From CAVQCT01 sp964520865 (GTDB taxonomy: Bacteria > Zixibacteria > MSB-5A5 > GN15 > FEB-12), in assembly GCA_964520865.1 (NCBI GenBank), contig CAZFOY010000009.1:8435-72434 (forward strand): a DNA stretch of 64,000 nt, read 5' to 3'. The position numbers and the translations under genes are program-made. Of this stretch, positions 7,977-15,837 are shown in pieces; position 1 is the stretch's first letter; each line of letters begins with the position of its first letter. Below the pieces are notes generated by a model that searched no databases, had not been told where the DNA came from, and saw only the letters and a program-made list of their open reading frames with translations.

Positions 7977-8450
7977 TTACTTCGCTTTCTTCATCGCTTC
8001 TTCGGCACGCCGTTTCACTTCGTCCGGAGAAACATCCTCAATATGAGTAGCGATGAACCACCGGTGACCGTAGGGATCCTCGAGTGTCCCTAACCGATCA
8101 CCGTAAAATTTGTCTTCGACCGGCTGCTGAAGTTTCGCACCTGCCTTGACCGCCCGTTCAGCCACCGAATCGACATCGTCGACATAGAGCATGATGCCTA
8201 CCGGGGTCCCGCCGAATGTCTGCGGTCCCTTTGCTCCCATAGTGGGGAACTCATCCGACAACATGATTGTGGCATTGCCGATCATTATCTCGGCGTGCGC
8301 GATTTTGTTGTCCGGAGCAGTCATCCGGAATTTCTCGGTAGCATTGAACGCCTTTTTGTAGAAATCGATAGCGTTGGCCGCGTCTTTGATCGTGAGGTAC
8401 GGCGTGACGGCCGTGTACCCGTCGGGAATCGGTTTTACTTTGGAACTCAT
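7977..8450 (-). CDS. VOC-family protein, PhnB/glyoxalase-like
   Basis: A 157-residue vicinal-oxygen-chelate protein of the PhnB-like subgroup. It opens with Y-T-A-V-T-P-Y-L-T-I-K-D-A-A-x-A-I-D-F-Y-K-K-A-F-type sequence, has H-A-E-I-M-I-G in the first half and the closing D-P-Y-G-H-R-W-F-I-A in the second, all typical. Members include metal-dependent dioxygenases, isomerases, antibiotic-binding proteins and many uncharacterised forms, so the substrate cannot be stated. The C-terminal extension is charged and helical (V-K-R-R-A-E-E-A-M). An AAAGGAG ribosome-binding site precedes the ATG at 8450. Single gene with its own terminator. Confidence 0.85.
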   Translation of the reverse strand: MSSKVKPIPDGYTAVTPYLTIKDAANAIDFYKKAFNATEKFRMTAPDNKIAHAEIMIGNATIMLSDEFPTMGAKGPQTFGGTPVGIMLYVDDVDSVAERAVKAGAKLQQPVEDKFYGDRLGTLEDPYGHRWFIATHIEDVSPDEVKRRAEEAMKKAK

Positions 8451-8748
8451 CTAATCTCCTTTCTGGCCATAAATTATACGTAGACCGATCAAGTCCGCTA
8501 TCACATTAATTTGCCGGTTCGAAATTCTAATCCTGCGCTCACACTCGACTCGGCCGTCCCGACACAGCCAGAATGTAACTCATTGGATCTCAGCATGTTG
8601 ATCGCAGTTGCCGGGCCGGCCGGGGAAACCGGAGGGCACGCTCGGGAGAGGCCGAAAAGTGTAGGACCGACGCCCGTGGTGCTCGAAAACCTCTACAATC
8701 GGCTGAACTTTTGAATAGCCTCCCTCGTCTGTTAAGTGAGGAGTAGAA
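8451..8748. other. Intergenic region, 298 nt, no recognisable feature
   Basis: Lies between the divergent VOC and Fic genes. Apart from the two SD sites (AAAGGAG for VOC, GAGGAG for Fic) and a GC-rich stretch near 8608-8640, I see no clear promoter pair, RNA gene or repeat. Confidence 0.4.
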
Positions 8749-9612
8749 ATGACAGAGATGGCGAAACCCGAAAGAGACAGCGCCCGGGATACCTTCTTCG
8801 CCCTGGCCGAAAAGCTGGAACCGCATCCTGTTCTTCGGCAGGAGATCTCGGTAGTGCTGGGATATCAGGTGGCCGTGCACTCCTGCGCGATCGAGAACCG
8901 GAGGATCCATCCGATCTTCCTTCAACTCCCCCGGTCACTCGAATCGATTAGACAGTGGGAGCGGGCCCTTCCGGAATATCACCAACTTCTGTCCGAAGTA
9001 CAGGGGTATCTGCTCATGCTGGCGTCGCTGGAGGATCTGGTGTCGACCCGAAGGCGCCTGACTACATCGGGGTTGGCGAAGATGCATCGTTTGATTTTTG
9101 AGCGAAGCAACTATGGTCAGGCAGGACAATTTCGGCGGACCAACCACGGAGCATCGTCAAAATCGCATCCTCTCCCTCATTACACCCTGGTACCGGAAAT
9201 GCTCGATCATCATCTGGCCTGGCTCGATGAGCGGCTGCCGAGGTTCTCGCCGGTTTCGCCGGCCAACTTCGCCGAAGTGTTTCAGGTGATCGCCGAAAGT
9301 TACTACCGAATCGCCCATACGTCGCCTTTCGAGATCGGTAACGGGAGTATCGCGCGGGCAATGGAGAGTTACATCCTGCTGAGCGCCGGCATGTTCTACC
9401 ATATTCCTTGTTTCGAGAACTACTCGGCCATGCGCAGGGCGGTCGATTCCGCCACAATCGAGAACCTCACTTCTATCGTAAACGAGTTGCTTACCTGCTA
9501 CCGGCAAACGCTGAAGCTGATCGAGGGGTTCGCGATGCTTGTTCCTTCGGAGCACGCCGCGAGTGCGGCCATGTCCTCCCCGGCTGCCTTCAGACAATAT
9601 CCGAAGTATTAA
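8749..9612 (+). CDS. Fic-fold protein with degenerate active site
   Basis: A 287-residue Fic-domain protein. An alpha-inhibitory motif S-x-x-x-E-N is present at residues 45-50 in the N-terminal part (class II-like). The region before the core (M-H-R-L-I-F ... G-Q-F-R-R-T-N) matches Fic beta-flap/helix sequence. The core reads A-H-T-S-P-F-E-I-G-N-G-S at residues 189-200, where active enzymes have H-P-F-x-[D/E]-G-N-G-R. The catalytic His is replaced by Ser192 (a His lies two residues earlier), the Mg2+ acidic residue by Ile196 and the Arg by Ser200. AMP transfer by the usual mechanism is unlikely (inference). A GAGGAG SD supports the ATG at 8749. It lies just upstream of dnaX but has no toxin/antitoxin partner. 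Confidence 0.82.
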   Translation: MTEMAKPERDSARDTFFALAEKLEPHPVLRQEISVVLGYQVAVHSCAIENRRIHPIFLQLPRSLESIRQWERALPEYHQLLSEVQGYLLMLASLEDLVSTRRRLTTSGLAKMHRLIFERSNYGQAGQFRRTNHGASSKSHPLPHYTLVPEMLDHHLAWLDERLPRFSPVSPANFAEVFQVIAESYYRIAHTSPFEIGNGSIARAMESYILLSAGMFYHIPCFENYSAMRRAVDSATIENLTSIVNELLTCYRQTLKLIEGFAMLVPSEHAASAAMSSPAAFRQYPKY

Positions 9613-9672
9613 CCGCCCGGCCAACTGCTCCTCTCCTCCAAAAATATGATTCCCCCGGCACGATTATTTGCT

Positions 9673-9678
9673 ATATTG
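9673..9678 (+). promoter_or_regulatory. -10-like element placed for a leaderless dnaX mRNA
   Basis: TATATT at 9673-9678 ends 7 nt before the dnaX ATG at 9686, so transcription would begin at or next to the start codon. No SD is visible before the ATG, which fits leaderless initiation. The -35 is weak (TTCCCC, 9650-9655). Confidence 0.4.
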
Positions 9679-9685
9679 GGTTCCT

Positions 9686-11359
9686 ATGAGCTATCTCGTA
9701 TTCGCCCGCAAATACCGCCCGCAGACATTCGAAGACATTGTGGCACAAGAACATGTCACGCGGACCCTTCAGAACAGCATCAAGAATGACCGAACCGGCT
9801 CCGGGTATCTCTTCTGCGGACCGCGCGGGACCGGCAAAACGACGACAGCTCGAATCCTCGCCAAGGCGGTGAATTGCCAGAACGGTCCGACGCCTGTTCC
9901 GTGCGGGGAATGTTCAGCTTGTATCGAAATCACCAAGGGGTCATCGCTCGATGTGCTCGAGATCGACGCCGCTTCGAATACCGGTGTCGACGATATCCGA
10001 ACATTGCGGGAGAACGTTCGCTATCTGCCGACCAACGGCAAGAAGAGAATATATATAATCGACGAAGTTCATCGTCTCTCCGGCCCGGCGTTCGATGCGC
10101 TGTTAAAGACGCTCGAAGAACCTCCCCCGCACGTTATGTTCATATTCGCAACGACCGAACCGACCAAAGTCCCCGAGACGATTCTCTCCCGAACCCAGCG
10201 ATTTGATTTCAAACGAGTGTCGGTAGCGGACCTGGCCGGGCACCTTGGGAATATTGCCGGAAAGGAGAGGCTCGCCATCTCGGAGGGGGCACTGCGTATG
10301 ATAGCACGCAAGGCGGATGGTTCCGTCCGTGACTCCCTCTCTTTGATGGATCAGATTGCCGCCTACGCGACAGGTGAAATTACCGAGAAGGAAGTTATCG
10401 AAGCGCTTGGGTTAGTCGACCGCAAGTTTCTCTTCGATTTTACCACGGCGATTGCGGGCAAGCAAAGCAGGACATCGTTGCAGCTCATCAAACAGATATT
10501 TGACAGCGGGATAGATCCAAAAGATTTCGTTGCCGAACTGCTTGAGCACCTGCGGACGTTACTCGTCCTGGTCACGGACAAGGGATCCGGCGAACTCCTC
10601 GAATTGGGCGAGGAAGAATTGAAAGAGTATCTGGCGCAGGCCGACTATTTCTCGGTCGGTGATATCGTTCGTTTGATGAAGATGGGCGGCGAGTTGAATC
10701 GCGATCTCAAAGACAGCGGTCTCGACGAGCGCTTGTTGCTGGAAATGACCGCCGTAAAGATGGCCGAGATGGAATCGACCGTCAAGTTCGAAGAGATCCT
10801 CAGCATGATGAAGCAGAACCCGTCGGCGGCCCTTTCGACCGACCTGTTCGGCTCTCCCGAAAAAAAAAAGAGTGACTCCGGCGGAGAACGGATAACCTTC
10901 GTACGCAAGTCCTCGGATGACGATTCGAGCCTGAGTGCGCCGCCTACCTATACCCGGGCGGTGAATCTCCCTATCGTCAAGTCCGGCTGGCAGGATTTTC
11001 TCAATGTGCTCAGGCCGAAACGACCGATGTTAGCGTCGCAACTGGGCATGGTTGAGGTCCGAGAGGTCAAGGATAATCAACTCCTGTTGGTTTTCCCCGC
11101 GTCGGGAGAGAACTCCAAACTTATTGTTGAAAAGGCCGAGAACTTTACGCTAATTGTCTCCGCCTTGCGGGAATACTTCAAGGCCAATGTCAGTATAAAG
11201 TTCGAGATCGACCGCGAGAAGACCCTGCCCGACAACTGGCCCGATCAGAACGGCAATACCGGCGTCGATGTCAACAAGCTGGTCGAAAATTCGCCGAGAA
11301 TTAAGAAGCTGCTGGAAAAAGTCGATGGTCACGTGATCGGCGTGAAAAAAGTAAAATGA
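9686..11359 (+). CDS. dnaX: DNA polymerase III subunits gamma and tau
   Basis: A 557-residue clamp-loader ATPase. The N-terminus M-S-Y-L-V-F-A-R-K-Y-R-P-Q-T-F fixes the start at 9686; an upstream in-frame ATG at 9668 adds six residues that are not conserved. Walker A is G-P-R-G-T-G-K-T (45-52), followed by a four-Cys zinc module (C-x9-C-G-E-C-S-A-C), Walker B I-I-D-E-V-H and sensor 1 F-A-T-T-E. The C-terminal ~160 residues form the tau-specific part. At 10860-10870 there is a run of ten A and a G; shifting -1 there gives GAG-TGA at once, the same arrangement that makes gamma in E. coli. First gene of dnaX-ybaB-recR. Confidence 0.96.
   Translation: MSYLVFARKYRPQTFEDIVAQEHVTRTLQNSIKNDRTGSGYLFCGPRGTGKTTTARILAKAVNCQNGPTPVPCGECSACIEITKGSSLDVLEIDAASNTGVDDIRTLRENVRYLPTNGKKRIYIIDEVHRLSGPAFDALLKTLEEPPPHVMFIFATTEPTKVPETILSRTQRFDFKRVSVADLAGHLGNIAGKERLAISEGALRMIARKADGSVRDSLSLMDQIAAYATGEITEKEVIEALGLVDRKFLFDFTTAIAGKQSRTSLQLIKQIFDSGIDPKDFVAELLEHLRTLLVLVTDKGSGELLELGEEELKEYLAQADYFSVGDIVRLMKMGGELNRDLKDSGLDERLLLEMTAVKMAEMESTVKFEEILSMMKQNPSAALSTDLFGSPEKKKSDSGGERITFVRKSSDDDSSLSAPPTYTRAVNLPIVKSGWQDFLNVLRPKRPMLASQLGMVEVREVKDNQLLLVFPASGENSKLIVEKAENFTLIVSALREYFKANVSIKFEIDREKTLPDNWPDQNGNTGVDVNKLVENSPRIKKLLEKVDGHVIGVKKVK
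10860..10875 (+). other. Slippery A10G tract in dnaX: putative -1 frameshift or transcriptional slippage site
   Basis: In the zero frame the codons are GAA AAA AAA AAG AGT GAC (from 10859). In the -1 frame the reading after the A-run is GAG then TGA (10873-10875), giving a product of about 396 residues that lacks the tau C-terminus. E. coli dnaX uses A-AAA-AAG followed by the same GAG-TGA (established). I see no upstream SD-like stimulator and only a short CTCC/GGAG hairpin downstream, so slippage by RNA polymerase on A10, as in Thermus, is equally possible. Confidence 0.65.
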
Positions 11360-11392
11360 TCCCGATACTTAGAAAATCACAAGGAGAACGAG

Positions 11393-11713
11393 ATGTCTAA
11401 AGGCGGACTGGGAAATATGATGAAACAGGTTCAGCAAATGCAGGCCAAGATGGAAAAGATGCAGGCTGAATTGGAGAAACTCGAAGTCGAAGGCTCCGCG
11501 GGGGGCGGCATGGTGACGGTGGTGGCCAACGGCAAACAGGATATTCTCTCGATCAAGATCGATCCGGAAGTAGTGGACAAAGACGATGTTGAGATGCTTC
11601 AGGATCTTATTCTCGCAGCCGTAAACCAGGCGAAGCAAAAAGCCCAGGAAGTTCAGCAGGAACAAATGTCCGAGCTGACCGGCGGACTCAATATTCCAGG
11701 ACTGCCGTTTTAG
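11393..11713 (+). CDS. ybaB: YbaB/EbfC nucleoid-associated protein
   Basis: A 106-residue YbaB/EbfC DNA-binding protein. It has the Met/Gln-rich helical start M-M-K-Q-V-Q-Q-M-Q-A-K-M, the V-E-G-S-A-G-G-G-M-V-T-V strand, and I-D-P-E-V-V followed by M-L-Q-D-L-I-L-A-A-V-N-Q-A. It ends with a Gly-Leu-Pro-Phe tail usual for the family. Homodimers bind DNA and affect nucleoid structure. The dnaX-ybaB-recR order is widely conserved, and the gene has an AAGGAGAA SD. Confidence 0.95.
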   Translation: MSKGGLGNMMKQVQQMQAKMEKMQAELEKLEVEGSAGGGMVTVVANGKQDILSIKIDPEVVDKDDVEMLQDLILAAVNQAKQKAQEVQQEQMSELTGGLNIPGLPF

Positions 11714-11722
11714 GAAATTGCC

Positions 11723-12325
11723 ATGATGTTTAAATCGGCAGCGTCGGTGGAGCGGTTGGCCAACCGATTGGCACGACTGCCCGGTATCGGGCGGAAATCG
11801 GCCAACCGACTCGCCTTCCACATCCTCAAGCTTTCGAAAGACGAGGCGTTTGAACTCGCCGATACGATCCGCGAAGTGAAAGAAAAGGTCGGGTTCTGCT
11901 CTCTGTGCAATAATATTTCAGAAACTGATCCCTGCCAGATATGCACTGACCCCAGGAGGCAGCGGAATGTCATTTGTGTGGTCGAGGAGACGGCCGATGC
12001 CGCGGCGATCGACAAAGCCGAAAGCTTCAAAGGGTTGTTCCACATTCTCGGCGGGCGGCTCTCGCCTCTCGATGGTATCGGTCCGGACGATCTAAAGATC
12101 CGTGAGTTGCTGGATCGTTTGAGCAGCGGAGAAGTGACTGAGATCATTATTGCGACCAATCCGAATGTGGAAGGGGACGCAACCGCGCTGTACCTGTCGC
12201 GCCTGCTCAAACCGATCGGTGTAAGGGTATCGCGTATCGCCCGGGGTCTTCCGGTCGGATCCGATCTCGAATATGCCGATTCGGTAACGTTGACCCGTGC
12301 AATCGAAGGCCGTCAGGATATTTGA
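11723..12325 (+). CDS. recR: Recombination mediator RecR
   Basis: A 200-residue RecR. It works with RecO (and RecF) to load RecA on SSB-coated single-stranded DNA during gap repair. Features in order: helix-hairpin-helix L-P-G-I-G-R-K-S-A-N-R-L-A (about 14-26), a C4 zinc finger (C-S-L-C ... C-Q-I-C, about 57-72), the Toprim domain starting I-C-V-V-E-E, with H-I-L-G-G-R-L-S-P-L-D-G-I-G-P-D-D. Normal length. It starts 9 nt after ybaB. Confidence 0.97.
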   Translation: MMFKSAASVERLANRLARLPGIGRKSANRLAFHILKLSKDEAFELADTIREVKEKVGFCSLCNNISETDPCQICTDPRRQRNVICVVEETADAAAIDKAESFKGLFHILGGRLSPLDGIGPDDLKIRELLDRLSSGEVTEIIIATNPNVEGDATALYLSRLLKPIGVRVSRIARGLPVGSDLEYADSVTLTRAIEGRQDI

Positions 12326-12331
12326 TTCTCC

Positions 12332-14368
12332 ATGAATAACGAGACCGTTCGCATACCGGCTTCAGTAGCGATCTTAGTTACGTCCGTGCTGTTCATTCTT
12401 GCGCGGCTGCTGGGATTGCTTCTACCGTCTAGTGGATGGGCGTTCGACCAATGGGCCTACCTCCCGTGGTGGTACCTGGTCCTGTGGGTGGTCGGCGGAG
12501 CCGGCATTACATTTCTTCTGGTGAGGCAATCAGATCTTCTCGAAAAAGTCTTCGACTCCCCCCGGATCCGCCTCGTTGGCATCCTCTTTCTCGCCGTACT
12601 CCTGTTCGCCTATCGCTTCAATTCGTTTCTCTACGGAGGCGGGAATTACCAGATTGCCAAACTTGCTCAAACCGATTCGATTCTGCATCGATGGTACGAG
12701 TTCGGTTCGCTGTGGATCGCGGACATCTTCTACCAGGCGATCTCTTTGCTCAGCTTCACCGCCAATACATCGGCATACATCGCATGGAAAGCGTTCGGGT
12801 TTATCGGCACGTTGCTTGCATTTGTAGCAGCCGTTAAGATCTCGCGTGAAGTGAGCGGAGCCAATGGCTCGCGACTCGCCATCTTCCTCATCCTGTTTTT
12901 CGGTCCACAGACATTGCTCTATTTCAATTTCATCGGATTTGAGCCGATGCTCGTAGCGGTTATCTACTGGTTCATCTATTTCGCGCTCCGGGTACAGGAA
13001 GGGAATCATGCGTCCTCGCTCATTCCCCTCTGGATAACTGCTGTAATCGGCTTGCTCCTGCATGTATCGATGCTCATGCTGATTCCGGCGGCCCTTTTCC
13101 TGACCCTTCGCCTGCTCTTCCGAAACAAGGCGGTAGTGCCGATGATTTTAGGACTCGGTGCGCTCGCACTTCTGGCCGCTGCCGCCTACTTGAAGGCCTA
13201 TGGATCGCGTGAGTACGGTCAGTATCTTCTGTTTCTCCACGACCGGAATCTGCAATCTGACTACAATCTCCTCACGGGGACGCACCTGATCGACTTCGCA
13301 AAGTTGTTCGCAATGACCTTCCCTCAAGCTCTGATCGTTCTGGTCCTGCTCCTGGTCAGAAGCTATAAGTCGGGAGCGAGGTCATCGATCGGCACGCTCG
13401 TTCTGTTGTCGCTTTCAGGAGCCGTTGTAGTCCTGCTGATTGAACCGTCGCGGGGGATGGCGCTCGATGCTCCGATTATGGCCGCCTTTCTGGCTCCTCT
13501 TGCGCCGTTGCTGGCGCTACTACTTAACGAACAACTCACCAGGCTGGCGATCTCAAAGCGGGCTGTCGGGGTGGTGGCCGGACTTGCCCTCCTGGTCCCC
13601 CTAAGTATCATGCCCGTCTATTCGAGAATCGGCTACGCCGACGGTTATATCCGGTCATTCCTCGATCGACACCCATACTTCTGGTACGAAGGTGGGACGG
13701 CCGTACGGGACGCCTACTTCTACCAGGAAGATAACCCTGAGAAGCCGAATGCGAATCGCTGGGATCAGGCGATCCCGGTGGAATCGCAGGATTATCTGGA
13801 TCTTACGGCGGCAAAAGAATACATCTTAGCCAAGCAGTATTCCAACGCCCTGGAGAAACTATTCAAGCTGAAGACGAAATACCGGTACTGGGTGGAGCCA
13901 CGGCTCCTCATCGCAGCCGTACAATCGAATCAGGGGAGATACGACCTCGCCAAACCGGAAATCGATACTTGCCTAATGATCAATCCGTATGACAAGGCCT
14001 CACTGATAAGCCGATACCGCTACCACCTGAACATCAACGACATCCCGGGGGCAATTACTGACGTAAAGAAAGCGATCGCAGTCTATCCGCACGACAATGA
14101 AATGAAGGCCGATCTGGCGATATACTGGTATCGCGCACACGATTTCAAGACGGCCGATTCGCTTGCAGCAAGTCTGATCCAAACAGATTCTACTCTCGCA
14201 TATCCTCACCTCATTCGAGGATTTATCGCGGAGCTCAAGAACGAGCCTCGCAGGGCGATCGCATATTACCAGGATTTCATAAACCTTGCCCCCGATGCAC
14301 AAGAAGTCCCCCAGATCAGAAAGAAACTGAATAGTCTGATTCTCGAAGAACAGAAGAAGACGCGCTGA
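12332..14368 (+). CDS. Polytopic membrane protein with C-terminal TPR repeats
   Basis: A 678-residue protein. The first ~450 residues contain about 11-12 hydrophobic segments; the rest is soluble and includes three or so tetratricopeptide-type helical repeats (for example A-K-E-Y-I-L-A-K-Q-Y-S-N-A-L-E-K-L and R-A-I-A-Y-Y-Q-D-F-I-N-L-A-P). The layout resembles GT-C-like or O-antigen-ligase-like membrane proteins fused to TPRs, but no catalytic motif was recognised. It starts 6 nt after recR, so it is probably co-transcribed, though a functional link to recombination is not implied. Its stop lies 1 nt from the stop of convergent sthA. Confidence 0.75.
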   Translation: MNNETVRIPASVAILVTSVLFILARLLGLLLPSSGWAFDQWAYLPWWYLVLWVVGGAGITFLLVRQSDLLEKVFDSPRIRLVGILFLAVLLFAYRFNSFLYGGGNYQIAKLAQTDSILHRWYEFGSLWIADIFYQAISLLSFTANTSAYIAWKAFGFIGTLLAFVAAVKISREVSGANGSRLAIFLILFFGPQTLLYFNFIGFEPMLVAVIYWFIYFALRVQEGNHASSLIPLWITAVIGLLLHVSMLMLIPAALFLTLRLLFRNKAVVPMILGLGALALLAAAAYLKAYGSREYGQYLLFLHDRNLQSDYNLLTGTHLIDFAKLFAMTFPQALIVLVLLLVRSYKSGARSSIGTLVLLSLSGAVVVLLIEPSRGMALDAPIMAAFLAPLAPLLALLLNEQLTRLAISKRAVGVVAGLALLVPLSIMPVYSRIGYADGYIRSFLDRHPYFWYEGGTAVRDAYFYQEDNPEKPNANRWDQAIPVESQDYLDLTAAKEYILAKQYSNALEKLFKLKTKYRYWVEPRLLIAAVQSNQGRYDLAKPEIDTCLMINPYDKASLISRYRYHLNINDIPGAITDVKKAIAVYPHDNEMKADLAIYWYRAHDFKTADSLAASLIQTDSTLAYPHLIRGFIAELKNEPRRAIAYYQDFINLAPDAQEVPQIRKKLNSLILEEQKKTR

Positions 14369-14369
14369 C

Positions 14370-15770
14370 TCAGATCCTGTTCTCAAGGCGGGCGAACCCA
14401 TCGAGGGCCGCTACTTTGTAGGCTTCCGTCAGCGTGGGATAGTTGAAGACTGTATCGACAAAATAGTCAAGCGTCCCGCCGTGCGTCATGACCGCCTGGC
14501 CGATATGAATCAGCTCAGTCGCCCTCTCCCCTACTATATGCACTCCGAGAATACGTTTCGACTTCGGATCGAAGATGAGTTTAAGCATGCCGTCATGATC
14601 GTTGATGATTTGTCCGCGGGCGAGTTCAAAATACCGAGCGATACCGACTTCGTATTCCTGGTCCAGACTGCTCAGCGTCTCTTCCGTTTCACCGATCATG
14701 GAGACTTCCGGTATCGTATAAATTCCGAACGGCAGGAGAGTGTTAATGCACGAAGTATCTCCCTTTCGAAACGCATGTATGGCTGCTAAACGTCCCTGAT
14801 CCATCGAGACCGATGCAAGCGAAGGAAATCCGATGACATCACCGACCGCGTAGATATTCGGTACCCGGGTGGCGTATAAATCGTTCACTTTGATGAGTCC
14901 CTTGGCGTTCGTCTCGATTCCGAGCGCTTCGAGTCCCAGGTTATCGGTATTGCCGATTCGCCCTGCCGTATACAGCAGCCGGTCAGAGACAACTTTTCGG
15001 CCGCTCTTGGTTACCGTGGCAACCTGGTTATTTTCTACATAGATGTCATCCTCGCCATCACCCAGAATAAGCGTGATCCTATACTTGCGCATGAGGTACA
15101 TCAGGTTATCGGCTATTTCATGATCCAGAAACGAAAGGAGCCGCTCGCGGCTGTCGACAATTGTGACTCTGACGCCGATATGCGCGAAGATCGATGCGTA
15201 TTCGCAGCCGGTGACGCCACCACCGACAATCGTCAGGGTTCTCGGGAGCGTGTCGAGCCCGAGGATCGACTCGCCGTCATAAATGTAATGATTGTCGAAA
15301 TCAACACCCTGTGGATGATGGGGCCGGGTACCGGTTGAGATGACAATTGCCTTGCCCTTAACCACCCGTTCGTTGCCCGATTCGTCGGTAATCTGCACGC
15401 TGTTAGGATTCAGGATCTTACCCGATCCTTGAAGCACTTCGATTCGGTACCGCGCCATATTTTGCTGGATGACGTCAAGCTCCTGTTGAATGACCTGGCC
15501 CTTTCGGTACATCAGCTCATTCACGCTGACGTTCGGCTTGACTCCGCCCATCATGCCGTAGACCGAGCGCTGGCGGAGCCCCGAGATGTACATGACGGTT
15601 TCGCGAAGCGTTTTTGAAGGAATTGTTCCGGTATGGATGCACACCCCACCGAGTACCGATTTACGTTCAATGATCGCCGTACTCCGGCGCATCTTGGAAG
15701 CCTCGATAGCCGCGTTTTCTCCGGCCGGGCCGGAGCCGATAACTATCATGTCATATTCTTTATCTGCCAA
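14370..15770 (-). CDS. sthA: Soluble pyridine nucleotide transhydrogenase
   Basis: A 466-residue FAD-dependent two-dinucleotide-binding oxidoreductase that exchanges electrons between NADPH and NAD+. The N-terminal FAD motif is G-S-G-P-A-G-E-N-A-A. The active-site region is G-G-V-C-I-H-T-G-T-I-P-S-K (41-53). Dihydrolipoamide dehydrogenases have a second Cys where this protein has Thr49, which distinguishes STH from the disulfide enzymes (family knowledge). A second Rossmann motif, G-G-G-V-T-G-C-E-Y-A-S, and the C-terminal dimerisation domain follow. The start is TTG at 15770 with AGGAG nine nt upstream. Confidence 0.9.
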   Translation of the reverse strand: MADKEYDMIVIGSGPAGENAAIEASKMRRSTAIIERKSVLGGVCIHTGTIPSKTLRETVMYISGLRQRSVYGMMGGVKPNVSVNELMYRKGQVIQQELDVIQQNMARYRIEVLQGSGKILNPNSVQITDESGNERVVKGKAIVISTGTRPHHPQGVDFDNHYIYDGESILGLDTLPRTLTIVGGGVTGCEYASIFAHIGVRVTIVDSRERLLSFLDHEIADNLMYLMRKYRITLILGDGEDDIYVENNQVATVTKSGRKVVSDRLLYTAGRIGNTDNLGLEALGIETNAKGLIKVNDLYATRVPNIYAVGDVIGFPSLASVSMDQGRLAAIHAFRKGDTSCINTLLPFGIYTIPEVSMIGETEETLSSLDQEYEVGIARYFELARGQIINDHDGMLKLIFDPKSKRILGVHIVGERATELIHIGQAVMTHGGTLDYFVDTVFNYPTLTEAYKVAALDGFARLENRI

Positions 15771-15837
15771 GAGAAACTGCTCCTGCGTTTAGGATATTTC
15801 GTTCGCCGCGATCTGCCAATAATAGTATCGTTAACTC

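Noticed and set aside
7977..9612. VOC and Fic genes as a toxin-antitoxin or resistance pair
   Set aside because: They are divergent, the VOC gene has its own terminator, and nothing in either sequence indicates a partnership.
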